Positions 1-6,125 of a DNA stretch of 9,085 nucleotides are shown one piece after another (positions within the stretch are counted from its first letter, which is position 1; the number at the start of each line of letters is the position of its first letter). Location: the NCBI GenBank assembly GCA_900313745.1, contig OMSM01000219.1:1-9085 (forward strand), given 5' to 3'. This DNA is from an uncultured Lachnospiraceae bacterium (GTDB taxonomy: Bacteria; Bacillota; Clostridia; Lachnospirales; Lachnospiraceae). Both the position numbers and the translations under genes were made by a program. The notes beneath the pieces were generated by a model. It saw only the letters and a program-made list of their open reading frames with translations. It was not told the origin of the DNA and searched no databases.

Positions 1-100
1 GGTGCCAGGGGACGGTTCTCCGGCAAGAATTCAGACAACTTGCCAGGGGACGGTTCTCTGGCGAGTTGTCAGAAAACTGACCAGAGAACCGTCCCCTGGC
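1..100. repeat. Palindromic repeat array, copy 1 (head-spacer-head-spacer-inverted head)
   Basis: Three 19-bp heads lie at 5-23, 43-61 and 81-99, exactly 38 bp apart. The first two read CCAGGGGACGGTTCTCYGG and the third is the reverse complement. Heads 2 and 3 are perfect inverted repeats around a 19-nt spacer, giving a potential 19-bp stem. The spacers (24-42, 62-80) are variants of a quasi-palindrome close to CAAGTTGTCAGACAACTTG. A GGTG precedes the array at the window edge, so more may lie to the left. The array ends 16 bases before the start codon of the next gene. It resembles REP/REPIN-type elements mobilised by RAYT transposases in general design; that assignment is inference, since no transposase is visible here. 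Confidence 0.9.
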
Positions 101-115
101 TCAGAGGAAAACCTT

Positions 116-541
116 ATGATTAACTATATCTGGCCTGTTGCACTTGTTGTTTTGTCAAATATTGTCTACCAGATCTGTGCGAAATCCGTTCCTGCGGAGA
201 TGAACCCGTTTGCTTCGCTGATCGTGACGTACCTGGTCGGGGCTGCGGTGTCCGCGGTCTTTTTCTTCGTACTTGGCGGCGGGGCAAAACTGACGCGCGA
301 GCTGGGTAAAACCAACTGGGCTCCGCTTGTCCTGGGCATTGTGATCGTCGGGCTTGAGGTCGGCTGGATCTATGCGTACAAAGCGGGGTGGCAGGTGAGT
401 ACCGGGTTTATCGTCCAGAGCGCATTCCTTGCAGTGGGCCTTCTGTTCACCGGATTTCTTCTCTACCGCGAGGCACTGACCTGGAACAAGGTGATCGGCG
501 TGGTAATCTGCCTGATCGGGCTTGGATTTATCAACCGGTAA
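116..541 (+). CDS. Small EamA/DMT-type membrane transporter (single-domain)
   Basis: Predicted 141-residue integral membrane protein with four or five hydrophobic segments (about 3-22, 32-53, 68-88, 96-116, 122-139). The C-terminal end, with LLYREALTWNKVIGVVICL at 115-133, matches the usual close of an EamA repeat: a short loop with an acidic residue, then the last helix. EamA proteins of the drug/metabolite transporter superfamily normally carry two such repeats (about 300 residues). A half-length protein would be expected to dimerise, as small multidrug resistance proteins do. The substrate cannot be told. The ATG at 116 is chosen because AGAGGA at 103-108 lies 7 bases upstream. The open frame extends further left, but only through the repeat array. 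Confidence 0.85.
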   Translation: MINYIWPVALVVLSNIVYQICAKSVPAEMNPFASLIVTYLVGAAVSAVFFFVLGGGAKLTRELGKTNWAPLVLGIVIVGLEVGWIYAYKAGWQVSTGFIVQSAFLAVGLLFTGFLLYREALTWNKVIGVVICLIGLGFINR

Positions 542-621
542 TTCGGGCCCGACTATATCATTCGGTATTGCAAACAGCAACATGATGTTTTCACACGGGG
601 AGCAGCATAAACCTGGCTTCG

Positions 622-646
622 GAGAGGCAGCCGGACAACGCCTCTC
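622..646 (+). other. Short intergenic stem-loop
   Basis: GAGAGGC at 622-628 and GCCTCTC at 640-646 form a 7-bp stem with an 11-nt loop. It sits in the 136-bp gap between the DMT-type gene and the Cys-rich gene, about 18 bases before the ribosome site of the latter. No T-run follows, so it is not a convincing intrinsic terminator. It may be a 5' leader structure or chance. Confidence 0.3.
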
Positions 647-677
647 ATGGGTTCGGCAAACAGAAAGGCGGCTTCTT

Positions 678-1259
678 ATGGTAAAAACTATCGAAATCAC
701 GGACGAGACCGGATATCAGAAGTTTCTGAAACAGCTCCCCCTCTACCGGAGCGCTCTTTATCTGTTCACCCAGTTCCGGATAAAGAGCAGGGTGCACGCG
801 GAACGGGTGGAGGAAATCGCCCGCGCACTGAATATGAAAAAACGGCGGGAGCGGGTGAGTTTTGTCTATGACCGCGCCTGTGACTACATTGACAGGTATA
901 ATGAAGAAAACGGAATAATCTGCGCATATGTGAATGGGATGTGCGAGGACCCGAAGCACCAGCGCCTTCCGAACGGCTGCTGCTTTATATGCCATATGCA
1001 GACCTCCACGGGATGTCCCACGCGGAATATTTCCTGCAAGCTTTTCTATTGCGACCACATGGCGGAGAAGCATAAGGACAAAATCCTGACCGTAAAGGAT
1101 ATTGACATTCTGCGGCTTTTCACGCCGGAGCAGCGGCTGATTGTAAAGGAGAACGTCTTCGTGACCCGCAAGACACACATCCGGCTGCTCAGCATGGGAA
1201 GCTATCCTCTTTACTGCATATATTCGGTGATTAAGCCGTTCCGATTTAAAAATATCTGA
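678..1259 (+). CDS. Cys-rich conserved protein of unknown function
   Basis: Predicted soluble 193-residue protein with no signal peptide or membrane helix. The notable part is a Cys cluster at residues 89-125: C89, C101, C102, C105, C113, C120 and C125, within segments reading NGCCFICHMQTSTGCPT and SCKLFYC. Seven cysteines with CC-x2-C and C-x6-C-x4-C spacing suggest a zinc or iron-sulfur site. It looks like a conserved hypothetical family of Clostridia, but I cannot name a function. The flanks are charged and probably helical (about 15-80 and 130-165). The ATG at 678 is preferred because AAAGGCGG at 664-671 is well spaced. The same frame is open back to 522, but that would overlap the previous gene and lacks a good ribosome site. 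Confidence 0.75.
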   Translation: MVKTIEITDETGYQKFLKQLPLYRSALYLFTQFRIKSRVHAERVEEIARALNMKKRRERVSFVYDRACDYIDRYNEENGIICAYVNGMCEDPKHQRLPNGCCFICHMQTSTGCPTRNISCKLFYCDHMAEKHKDKILTVKDIDILRLFTPEQRLIVKENVFVTRKTHIRLLSMGSYPLYCIYSVIKPFRFKNI

Positions 1260-1262
1260 GAA

Positions 1263-1372
1263 GTGCCAGGGACGGTTCTCTGGCGAGTTGTCAGAAAACT
1301 GACCAGGGGACGGTTCTCCGGCGAGTTGTCAGAAAACTGACCAGAGAACCGTCCCCTGGCTCTCCCTGGCAC
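1263..1372. repeat. Palindromic repeat array, copy 2, with 10-bp terminal inverted repeats
   Basis: Heads lie at 1266-1283 (18 bp, one G shorter), 1303-1321 and inverted at 1341-1359. Both spacers (1284-1302, 1322-1340) are identical: CGAGTTGTCAGAAAACTGA. The outer edges GTGCCAGGGA (1263-1272) and TCCCTGGCAC (1363-1372) are exact inverted repeats, so this copy may show the full element boundary. It starts 4 bases after the stop codon of the Cys-rich gene and ends 36 bases before the zinc-ribbon gene. Confidence 0.9.
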
Positions 1373-1408
1373 CCACCTGTTGACTGGCTTTTTAGAGGTA
1401 CATGTCTT

Positions 1409-1807
1409 ATGAAAATGGTTGCGATGAAATGCCCGGAGTGTGGGGCGTCCGTAAAGGCTGACCTGGACAAGGAAACCGCATTTTGCGAATTCTGCGGGAC
1501 AAGGCTGTTCCTGCAGGACGAAAATGAATACACGATTCACAACGTGGATGAAGCAGAGGTTATGCGCGCAAAACTTGAGCGGGAAAAGTGGGAGAAGAGC
1601 CAGGAGGAGGCGCAGAAGGGGAAGCTGTGGCTTAAGCGCGGAATAATCACCTGCCTCATTGCCGCACTGGTTTCATTTCTTGCGGCCTTTGTGCTGCACA
1701 AGATGCAGGCGAAATTCATGGCGGTGATGGTCGCGGTGGACGCAGGGATGTTCTTTCTTGCAATCCTTGTCGCGATCGTCGCGCATCTCCTGAACAAACG
1801 GCGTTAG
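1409..1807 (+). CDS. Zinc-ribbon protein with two membrane helices
   Basis: Predicted 132-residue protein. Its N-terminal zinc ribbon has two CxxC knuckles: C8-P-E-C11 and C26-E-F-C29, 14 residues apart. Then comes a highly charged segment (about 47-75, likely helical or coiled coil) and two hydrophobic helices (about 78-96 and 103-126), ending in the basic tail NKRR. This gives a membrane-anchored protein with the ribbon on one side, probably the cytoplasm. Many Bacillota encode such short zinc-ribbon membrane proteins with no assigned role, and I do not assign one. AGAGG at 1394-1398 is 10 bases before the ATG at 1409. An internal ATG (codon 6) directly before CPEC is possible but less well placed. 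A run of nine T follows the stop codon (1810-1818), with only a very weak GC stem before it. Confidence 0.8.
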   Translation: MKMVAMKCPECGASVKADLDKETAFCEFCGTRLFLQDENEYTIHNVDEAEVMRAKLEREKWEKSQEEAQKGKLWLKRGIITCLIAALVSFLAAFVLHKMQAKFMAVMVAVDAGMFFLAILVAIVAHLLNKRR

Positions 1808-1846
1808 CCTTTTTTTTTATCGGCAGCAGTCCCTTATCCGGGGCAG

Positions 1847-1880
1847 GAGGCCTCCCTGGGGCAGAGCCCAGGGAGGCCTC
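1847..1880. repeat. Perfect 14-bp palindrome with 6-nt loop
   Basis: GAGGCCTCCCTGGG at 1847-1860 and CCCAGGGAGGCCTC at 1867-1880 pair without mismatch around GCAGAG. It lies between the zinc-ribbon gene and the convergent esterase gene. It could act as a two-way transcription barrier, but there is no T-run on either side. A second family of intergenic palindrome is as likely. Confidence 0.7.
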
Positions 1881-1928
1881 GCGGTGAATCAGGACGATCC
1901 GGGAGCAACTGAGGGAAAGTTTCTCCGC

Positions 1929-1955
1929 TTCTCCGGCGGGCTGTCAGAATTCCCA
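1929..1955 (+). repeat. Degenerate partial unit of the palindromic repeat
   Basis: TTCTCCGG at 1929-1936, followed by CGGGCTGTCAGAAT, closely resembles the head end plus spacer of the intact arrays (TTCTCCGG then CGAGTTGTCAGAAA). The G-rich half of the head is lost. It is about 20 bases out of phase with the intact copy starting at 1976, which suggests decay of an older, longer array. The rest of 1808-1975 holds only the palindrome at 1847-1880. Confidence 0.45.
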
Positions 1956-1975
1956 CCGAAAGTGATTCAGGGAAA

Positions 1976-2074
1976 CCAGGGGACGGTTCTCCGGCAAGTA
2001 TTCAGACAACTGACCAGAGAACCGTCCCCTGGCAAGTTGTCAGAAAACTCGCCGGAGAACCGTCCCCTGGCACC
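1976..2074. repeat. Palindromic repeat array, copy 3
   Basis: Heads lie at 1976-1994 (forward), 2014-2032 and 2052-2070 (both inverted), again at exact 38-bp steps. The order here is forward-inverted-inverted, whereas the other copies read forward-forward-inverted on the plus strand. Spacers lie at 1995-2013 and 2033-2051. The closing CACC (2071-2074) matches the GGTG that opens other copies. It directly abuts the esterase stop codon (complement of 2075-2077), so it would form the 3' end structure of that message. Confidence 0.9.
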
Positions 2075-3244
2075 TTAGTGAAACAGGGTTTTGACGAAAT
2101 CCCGCGCGGAGCACCGCCAGACATTCCATTCGTGGTCGCCGGGATAGGTGTGGTAGGTGATGTTGTATCCGCGGTCCTGAAGCTCCCGCACCTGTTCGCT
2201 GGTGTAGACGTGCCGCATGTCTTCCGTGCCGCAGGAGATGAAAGTGGTCTTCATCACGGAATTGTAGTGCTCCGGGGTCGCGAACAGGTCGGAGTAGTCA
2301 AACGGCGTCCCCATCACATCCCCGCTGATCTTAAATCCCGCGCCCGAGCTGAACACGCCAAGGTGCGCGAAAACATCGGGGTGCCTGTGCGCCGCGTGCC
2401 TCGCGTGCGACCCGCCGAGCGACAGGCCGCAGACAGCCCGCGTTTTCCGGTCGGCGGCGGTCCTGTAAAGACCGTCGATAAACGGCACGCACTCCAGAGC
2501 AAGCACATCCTCGGCCGGAACGCTCTCAAACTCCTCGCCCCCGAGGCTCCTGCACGTCGTCCCGCTCATGCAGACGGCGATCATTTCCTCGCATTCCCCG
2601 GCCGCAGTCAGATTGTCCAGAATGTAGTTCAGCCTTCCCTGCCAGAACCAGCCCGTCTCGTCCTCACCGCCGCCGTGCTGCACGAAAACCGCGGGATAGC
2701 GCTTCTCCGGGTGTTTTTCATATCCCGGCGGCGTGTAGACCCACACGTTCCGGAAGCGCCCGCCGCACAGGGCCGACCGGAAAAGGTTCTGGTGCAGTGT
2801 CCCGTGAGGCACATCTTTTAACAGGAAAAACTCGTCCTCCCCCGGGACTTCAATGTAATTAATAACATCGTCGCAGCCGTAGCCCACGGGAAGATGAGGG
2901 TTGTACGAGGGGACCCCGTCCACGGCGAAGCGGACGTAGTGGAAGCCCGGCGCGATCCCGGCGGTCTCCAGAACCCAGTATCCGTCCTCGTCAGGCCGGA
3001 ACGCGTACTCCGTTTCCTGTCCCAGGATGGTCATCACCACGCTGTGCGCATCCGGCGCGTAGAAGCTGATGCGGATCCCTCCGCCTGCAATCCCCCTCGA
3101 GCCGGGGACGTTCGTGAAACCCGGATCGGCCTTTTTCACGCTTAGGGGCGACGATCCCGGCGGGAACAGCGGTTTTGCCGCCGAGCGGTAAAGCGGGTCA
3201 AAGCACAGCATATGGGAATTGTAGGACTGGTCGTAAATATTCAT
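2075..3244 (-). CDS. CE1/enterochelin-esterase-like hydrolase with N-terminal beta-sandwich
   Basis: Alpha/beta hydrolase of the esterase D/CE1 type, which includes feruloyl and acetyl-xylan esterases. Residue numbers count from the upstream ATG at 3256. An N-terminal immunoglobulin-like domain (about 55-138) resembles the CBM48-like domain found before many bacterial CE1 esterases. The catalytic domain (about 150-393) has the oxyanion segment FVQHGGGED (191-199), nucleophile motif GLSLGG with S279, a candidate acid D346 in CGTEDM, and H375 in YPGDHEW. No signal peptide is seen, so it probably acts in the cytoplasm, perhaps deacylating imported oligosaccharides; the substrate is inferred from the neighbours. 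Start: the ATG at 3244 has GGAG 6 bases upstream, whereas the ATG at 3256 has no good site. The 393-residue form remains possible. Last gene of the kinase-regulator operon. Confidence 0.85.
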   Translation of the reverse strand: MNIYDQSYNSHMLCFDPLYRSAAKPLFPPGSSPLSVKKADPGFTNVPGSRGIAGGGIRISFYAPDAHSVVMTILGQETEYAFRPDEDGYWVLETAGIAPGFHYVRFAVDGVPSYNPHLPVGYGCDDVINYIEVPGEDEFFLLKDVPHGTLHQNLFRSALCGGRFRNVWVYTPPGYEKHPEKRYPAVFVQHGGGEDETGWFWQGRLNYILDNLTAAGECEEMIAVCMSGTTCRSLGGEEFESVPAEDVLALECVPFIDGLYRTAADRKTRAVCGLSLGGSHARHAAHRHPDVFAHLGVFSSGAGFKISGDVMGTPFDYSDLFATPEHYNSVMKTTFISCGTEDMRHVYTSEQVRELQDRGYNITYHTYPGDHEWNVWRCSARDFVKTLFH

Positions 3245-3383
3245 GCTGCTCTCCATGCCGAGCTCTTTGTGCGAGGCGCGTGCCGGGAAACTGCGGATGC
3301 AGTTTCCCGGCTGCGATAAAGGCTGTTTGGGCTCGGCACAAACAGCCGTGTGAAAAAATCGGCGCTTCAGCGCGATTTTTCAC
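3198..3383 (-). CDS. Possible 61-residue leader ORF (GTG start), doubtful
   Basis: A GTG at 3383 sits 7 bases after AAAGGAGG, the strongest ribosome site in the minus-strand operon. The frame stays open for 61 codons, through all three leader hairpins and into the esterase gene in another frame, stopping at 3198. The peptide is basic, has no recognised domain, and much of it is encoded by palindromes, which argues against a conserved protein. It may be a regulatory upstream ORF or a by-product of an inserted repeat. Confidence 0.2.
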   Translation of the reverse strand: MKNRAEAPIFSHGCLCRAQTAFIAAGKLHPQFPGTRLAQRARHGEQHEYLRPVLQFPYAVL

Positions 3384-3398
3384 ACTAACTCCTCCTTT
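3257..3398 (-). promoter_or_regulatory. Structured leader: three consecutive hairpins plus strong Shine-Dalgarno
   Basis: The gap between regulator and esterase reads, in message direction: AAAGGAGG (3398-3391); hairpin 3 (3385-3348, about 16 bp with two single-base bulges and a 4-nt loop); hairpin 2 (3347-3321, 9 bp, 9-nt loop); hairpin 1 (3311-3282, perfect 13 bp, 4-nt loop). The loop of hairpin 2 carries GCCGAGC, which is exactly complementary to GCUCGGC at 3263-3257, directly before the upstream ATG. A loop-to-start-site interaction is therefore possible. There is no T-run after any stem. It could be a translational control leader, a transcript-processing and stability element, or an inserted palindromic repeat that separated an old ribosome site from its gene. 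Confidence 0.6.
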
Positions 3399-3422
3399 CG
3401 CAAAGAAGCTGCCGGCACGCCC

Positions 3423-4226
3423 TCAGCCGTTTCCCGGCACGGCAATAGTGTCGAACTGGTCCCGGAACTGCTGCGGCGTCATTCCGCATTCCTTCTTGAA
3501 CTGCCGGAAAAAATAGGTCTGGTTGACAAAACCCACCCGCTCCGAGATCTCCTGCACGGAGAGGTCCGTGCTTTGTAAAAACTCCTTCGCCCGGTCAATT
3601 CTTAAACTCAGGATGTAGCTTGTCAGCGTCTGGCCGAATTTCTGGTGGAACAGGCTCGAGAGATAGTTGGAATTAAGATGCAGCTCTTCCGCGATGAATT
3701 CGCGTCCCAGCTCGTGGGACGTGAGATTTTTCATGATGATGGACTTGATGCTGTCCATGAAGTTGTCGCTGGTGCTGCAGCCTGTACTGCTCTCCCGTGC
3801 AGGCAGCGCGGTCAGCGCGGGATCCTCCGCGATGCCGCGGTCCCTTAGTCCTTCCCCGGAAGTTTTTCCGATGAGTTTCTGCAGTGCAGCTTCAAGTTTT
3901 GCCCGCTGCACGGGCTTTAAGAGGTAGCCGTCGCAGTCAAGCTCGAAGGCGGTGTAGCAGTAGTCAAAGCGCTGGTGCGAGGTAAGGATCACGACCCGGC
4001 AGCCGTATCCGTTCTGCCTGAGCCAGCGGATGAAGCTCAGCCCGTCCTCGTAAGGCATCTCGATGTCCGCAAGGAGAATGTCGATGTCATGCCGCTTCAT
4101 GATCTCCCTCGCCTGCTCCGCGCTGTAGGAGGCGTAGCAACAGTCGATGGGCAGGGATGTCGCGGAGAGGCATTTCTGTATTCCCTGCACCACATAATAC
4201 TCATCATCCATAATCAGAAGATTCAT
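3423..4226 (-). CDS. Response regulator, REC plus AraC-type DNA-binding domain (YesN type)
   Basis: Predicted 267-residue two-component response regulator. Numbering below includes the TTG codon at 4229, so subtract one. The receiver domain (about 2-120) has acidic pair D8-D9, phosphoacceptor D55 in LLADIEMP, T83 in ILTSHQ, and K105 in LLKP. A variable linker (about 122-158) leads to an AraC/XylS double helix-turn-helix (about 165-262), with LHLNSNYLSSLFHQKFG and the family signature around VGFVNQTYFFRQFKKECGMTP. The linker is short compared with 500-residue YesN relatives. The ATG at 4226 is preferred over the adjacent TTG at 4229 because GGGAGG is 5 bases upstream of it. It sits 75 bases after the kinase stop and probably activates the esterase, GH51 and transporter genes in response to sugar signals. 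Confidence 0.92.
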   Translation of the reverse strand: MNLLIMDDEYYVVQGIQKCLSATSLPIDCCYASYSAEQAREIMKRHDIDILLADIEMPYEDGLSFIRWLRQNGYGCRVVILTSHQRFDYCYTAFELDCDGYLLKPVQRAKLEAALQKLIGKTSGEGLRDRGIAEDPALTALPARESSTGCSTSDNFMDSIKSIIMKNLTSHELGREFIAEELHLNSNYLSSLFHQKFGQTLTSYILSLRIDRAKEFLQSTDLSVQEISERVGFVNQTYFFRQFKKECGMTPQQFRDQFDTIAVPGNG

Positions 4227-4277
4227 CAAATCCTCCCTTCTGCCTTACGCGGGCGTCCGCAGCCCTTTGCAGATCAA

Positions 4278-4300
4278 GGAGCCCTCACCTGCCGGGCTCT
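4278..4300 (-). other. Short stem-loop between kinase and regulator genes
   Basis: GAGCCC (4279-4284) pairs with GGGCTC (4294-4299), plus one G-T wobble outside, around a 9-nt loop. It lies in the 75-bp kinase-regulator gap. No T-run follows in the direction of transcription, so it is more likely a processing or stability stem than a terminator. It may be chance. Confidence 0.25.
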
Positions 4301-4301
4301 T

Positions 4302-6110
4302 CTAATCTTTCTCCTCCGATGGTTCCCCCTCATATGCCGGGAGTTCCATCGGCCTGTCCTGGCGCGCGAGCCTTAACGGCACGTCAATCTCCACGCGCAG
4401 CCCGCCGGTACCGATGTTCGAGAAACTAAGCGATGCGCTTTCGCCGAAAATCAGCTTCAGCCGTGTAGCGGTGTTGTACAGGCCGATGCTGCTGTTCCTC
4501 ATCTCGGAGAGGGCGTTTTCCTCCGCCCGCGTCTCCCCCGCAATCCCGTTGAACCGGGCAAGCTGTTCATCGGTAAGGCCCGGACCGCTGTCCTCATGGA
4601 TAAGTTTTAACCGGGGCTCCCCGTCACGCTCGAAGCGCCGGCAGCAGATCCGGATGCGGAAAAGTTTTCCCATGATAAGCCCGTGCTTCACGGAATTCTC
4701 GGACAGAGTGATAAGGATCAGAGGAAAAACTTCCGCCATCCGGACATCATCCCCGATGTCTACCTCGTACTTCAGGCAGCCGGGGAAGCGCAGGCTGGAG
4801 AGATGCAGGTAATTCTTCACATACTGCGCCTCCTCGAAGAGCGTCACCGTCTCGCGGTCGGCGAGGGTGTAGCGGAGGTGGTCGGAGAGGGCGGAGATGA
4901 TGTCCTCGGTCAGGATGGGATCCTGGTCGTAGACGGAGGAGACCAGGATGGTATTCAGGCAGTTGACCAGGAAATGCGGGGCAACCTGGGACTTCATGAA
5001 TTTCATCTGGAAGTCCTTTTTGGCGAGTTCCTCCTCGTAAACGCGGATTTTAAGCCCCTCGATCTTGGCGGTCAGCTCATTGTAGATGTCCATGATCTGC
5101 TGCATCTCGACGAAAGGCGCATCAACGACGACAGGCGTAAGCAGGCTGTCCTCCGTGAGGTTCCTCGTGATCGGTGTAAGTATCCTTCCGGGGAGCCGGA
5201 AGGCGCGGATGCTGATCTCGTAGGTGGTGAAGATCAGCGCGATGAGCCAGATCAGGATGAAGGGGACGGTGTATACGAGGGGGCGGAGCGTTGCCTCGAT
5301 CGTGTCAGACGGGACGAGGACCAGATAGCGGCAGCTCGCGAAGGACAGAGGAACCTCGATGGCCATGTAGTTCCCTTTTCCCGCCAGGCGAACCATCCTT
5401 GTCCGGCCGGAGCCGTCCGCAAGCTTCGGAAGAAGCTCCTCCGGGATGCGGCTTCCGAAGACGCGGCCCTCCTCATCGATGCAGGAGATGAGCGCGCCGG
5501 GGACGAGGGCGGGAGTAAAGTTGCTGATGTTCGTCCAGGAACCGGCCAGGGTTCCTCCGACGCTGACGATGCGGACCAGGTAGTCCCCGTAGCGCCCGGA
5601 CATGAAGAACCAGTCGCGGGTGTTGAGCTCGTCCAGGGTGCCGTTTATGCAGCCCTCGTGCAGCAGCTCCTTGATCGTCTCTGCGCACTCGTCGTTCGGG
5701 TTGTAGTTGATGTCCAGGCCGGTGATGAACACGTCCTTGCTGGCCGAATAAATGAAGCTTCCGTCGATCGAGGGATAGGCGGAGCGCATGCGCATAAGGA
5801 AGAGCTGGATGCGGTTGGTGTAGACATACTCATCCGTTCCGGAGGGACAGATGCCAAGCGAGGTGATGTCGGAATTGTCGAAGCAGTTCTGGACGAGATA
5901 GCCGATGTTGCTCGTAAGAAGGTCCCTGAAGTGCATCTGGTACGCGTCGTAGCTCTGCACCACGTTGTCGATGGCATAGCGCCGGATGCTCCTCGTAATA
6001 TAGATGGAGAAGGTGACATAGACAGCGGTGAAAATCAGGGAAATCGCGAAAAAGCTGATGATGAAGTAATCCTTTATGCTTCTCTTTGCGGGATGAGCAG
6101 CGCGGTCCAT
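4302..6110 (-). CDS. Sensor histidine kinase (YesM type, His_kinase/HATPase_c)
   Basis: Predicted 602-residue membrane kinase that autophosphorylates and passes phosphate to the neighbouring AraC-type regulator. Layout: short cytoplasmic N-terminus, TM1 (about 17-38), extracellular sensor region of some 240 residues (about 39-277, probably Cache-like), TM2 (about 278-297), and a helical linker (about 300-365). The His_kinase motif KSQVAPHFLVNCLN follows with H379, then an HATPase_c domain with N-box SENSVKHG (N472), G1 box DSGPG (507-511) and G2 box SSIGLYN (540-546). This is the usual plan for kinases sensing extracellular sugars in Bacillota. The ATG at 6110 has GGAAG 8 bases upstream. The frame stays open to 6233 only because the repeat array there lacks stops, so that extension is rejected. 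Confidence 0.93.
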   Translation of the reverse strand: MDRAAHPAKRSIKDYFIISFFAISLIFTAVYVTFSIYITRSIRRYAIDNVVQSYDAYQMHFRDLLTSNIGYLVQNCFDNSDITSLGICPSGTDEYVYTNRIQLFLMRMRSAYPSIDGSFIYSASKDVFITGLDINYNPNDECAETIKELLHEGCINGTLDELNTRDWFFMSGRYGDYLVRIVSVGGTLAGSWTNISNFTPALVPGALISCIDEEGRVFGSRIPEELLPKLADGSGRTRMVRLAGKGNYMAIEVPLSFASCRYLVLVPSDTIEATLRPLVYTVPFILIWLIALIFTTYEISIRAFRLPGRILTPITRNLTEDSLLTPVVVDAPFVEMQQIMDIYNELTAKIEGLKIRVYEEELAKKDFQMKFMKSQVAPHFLVNCLNTILVSSVYDQDPILTEDIISALSDHLRYTLADRETVTLFEEAQYVKNYLHLSSLRFPGCLKYEVDIGDDVRMAEVFPLILITLSENSVKHGLIMGKLFRIRICCRRFERDGEPRLKLIHEDSGPGLTDEQLARFNGIAGETRAEENALSEMRNSSIGLYNTATRLKLIFGESASLSFSNIGTGGLRVEIDVPLRLARQDRPMELPAYEGEPSEEKD

Positions 6111-6125
6111 AACCAATTCTTCCGA

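Noticed and set aside
1..100. CRISPR array (19-bp repeats with 19-bp spacers)
   Set aside because: Only three units per site, one always inverted, and the spacers are variants of one palindrome rather than unique sequences. No cas genes.
1380..1410. Promoter TTGACT with a -10-like TCTTAT before the zinc-ribbon gene
   Set aside because: The -10 candidate would overlap the start codon with 19-base spacing, leaving no room for the ribosome site.
1884..2078. 64-codon plus-strand ORF
   Set aside because: Most of it translates the palindromic array and decayed unit. No ribosome site and no protein-like character.
2078..2821. 247-codon plus-strand frame opposite the esterase
   Set aside because: Antisense shadow of a gene with intact catalytic motifs. 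Proline, arginine and valine-rich without a domain.
4227..4229. TTG start codon for the response regulator
   Set aside because: It is only 2 bases from GGGAGG. The adjacent ATG at 4226 has proper spacing.
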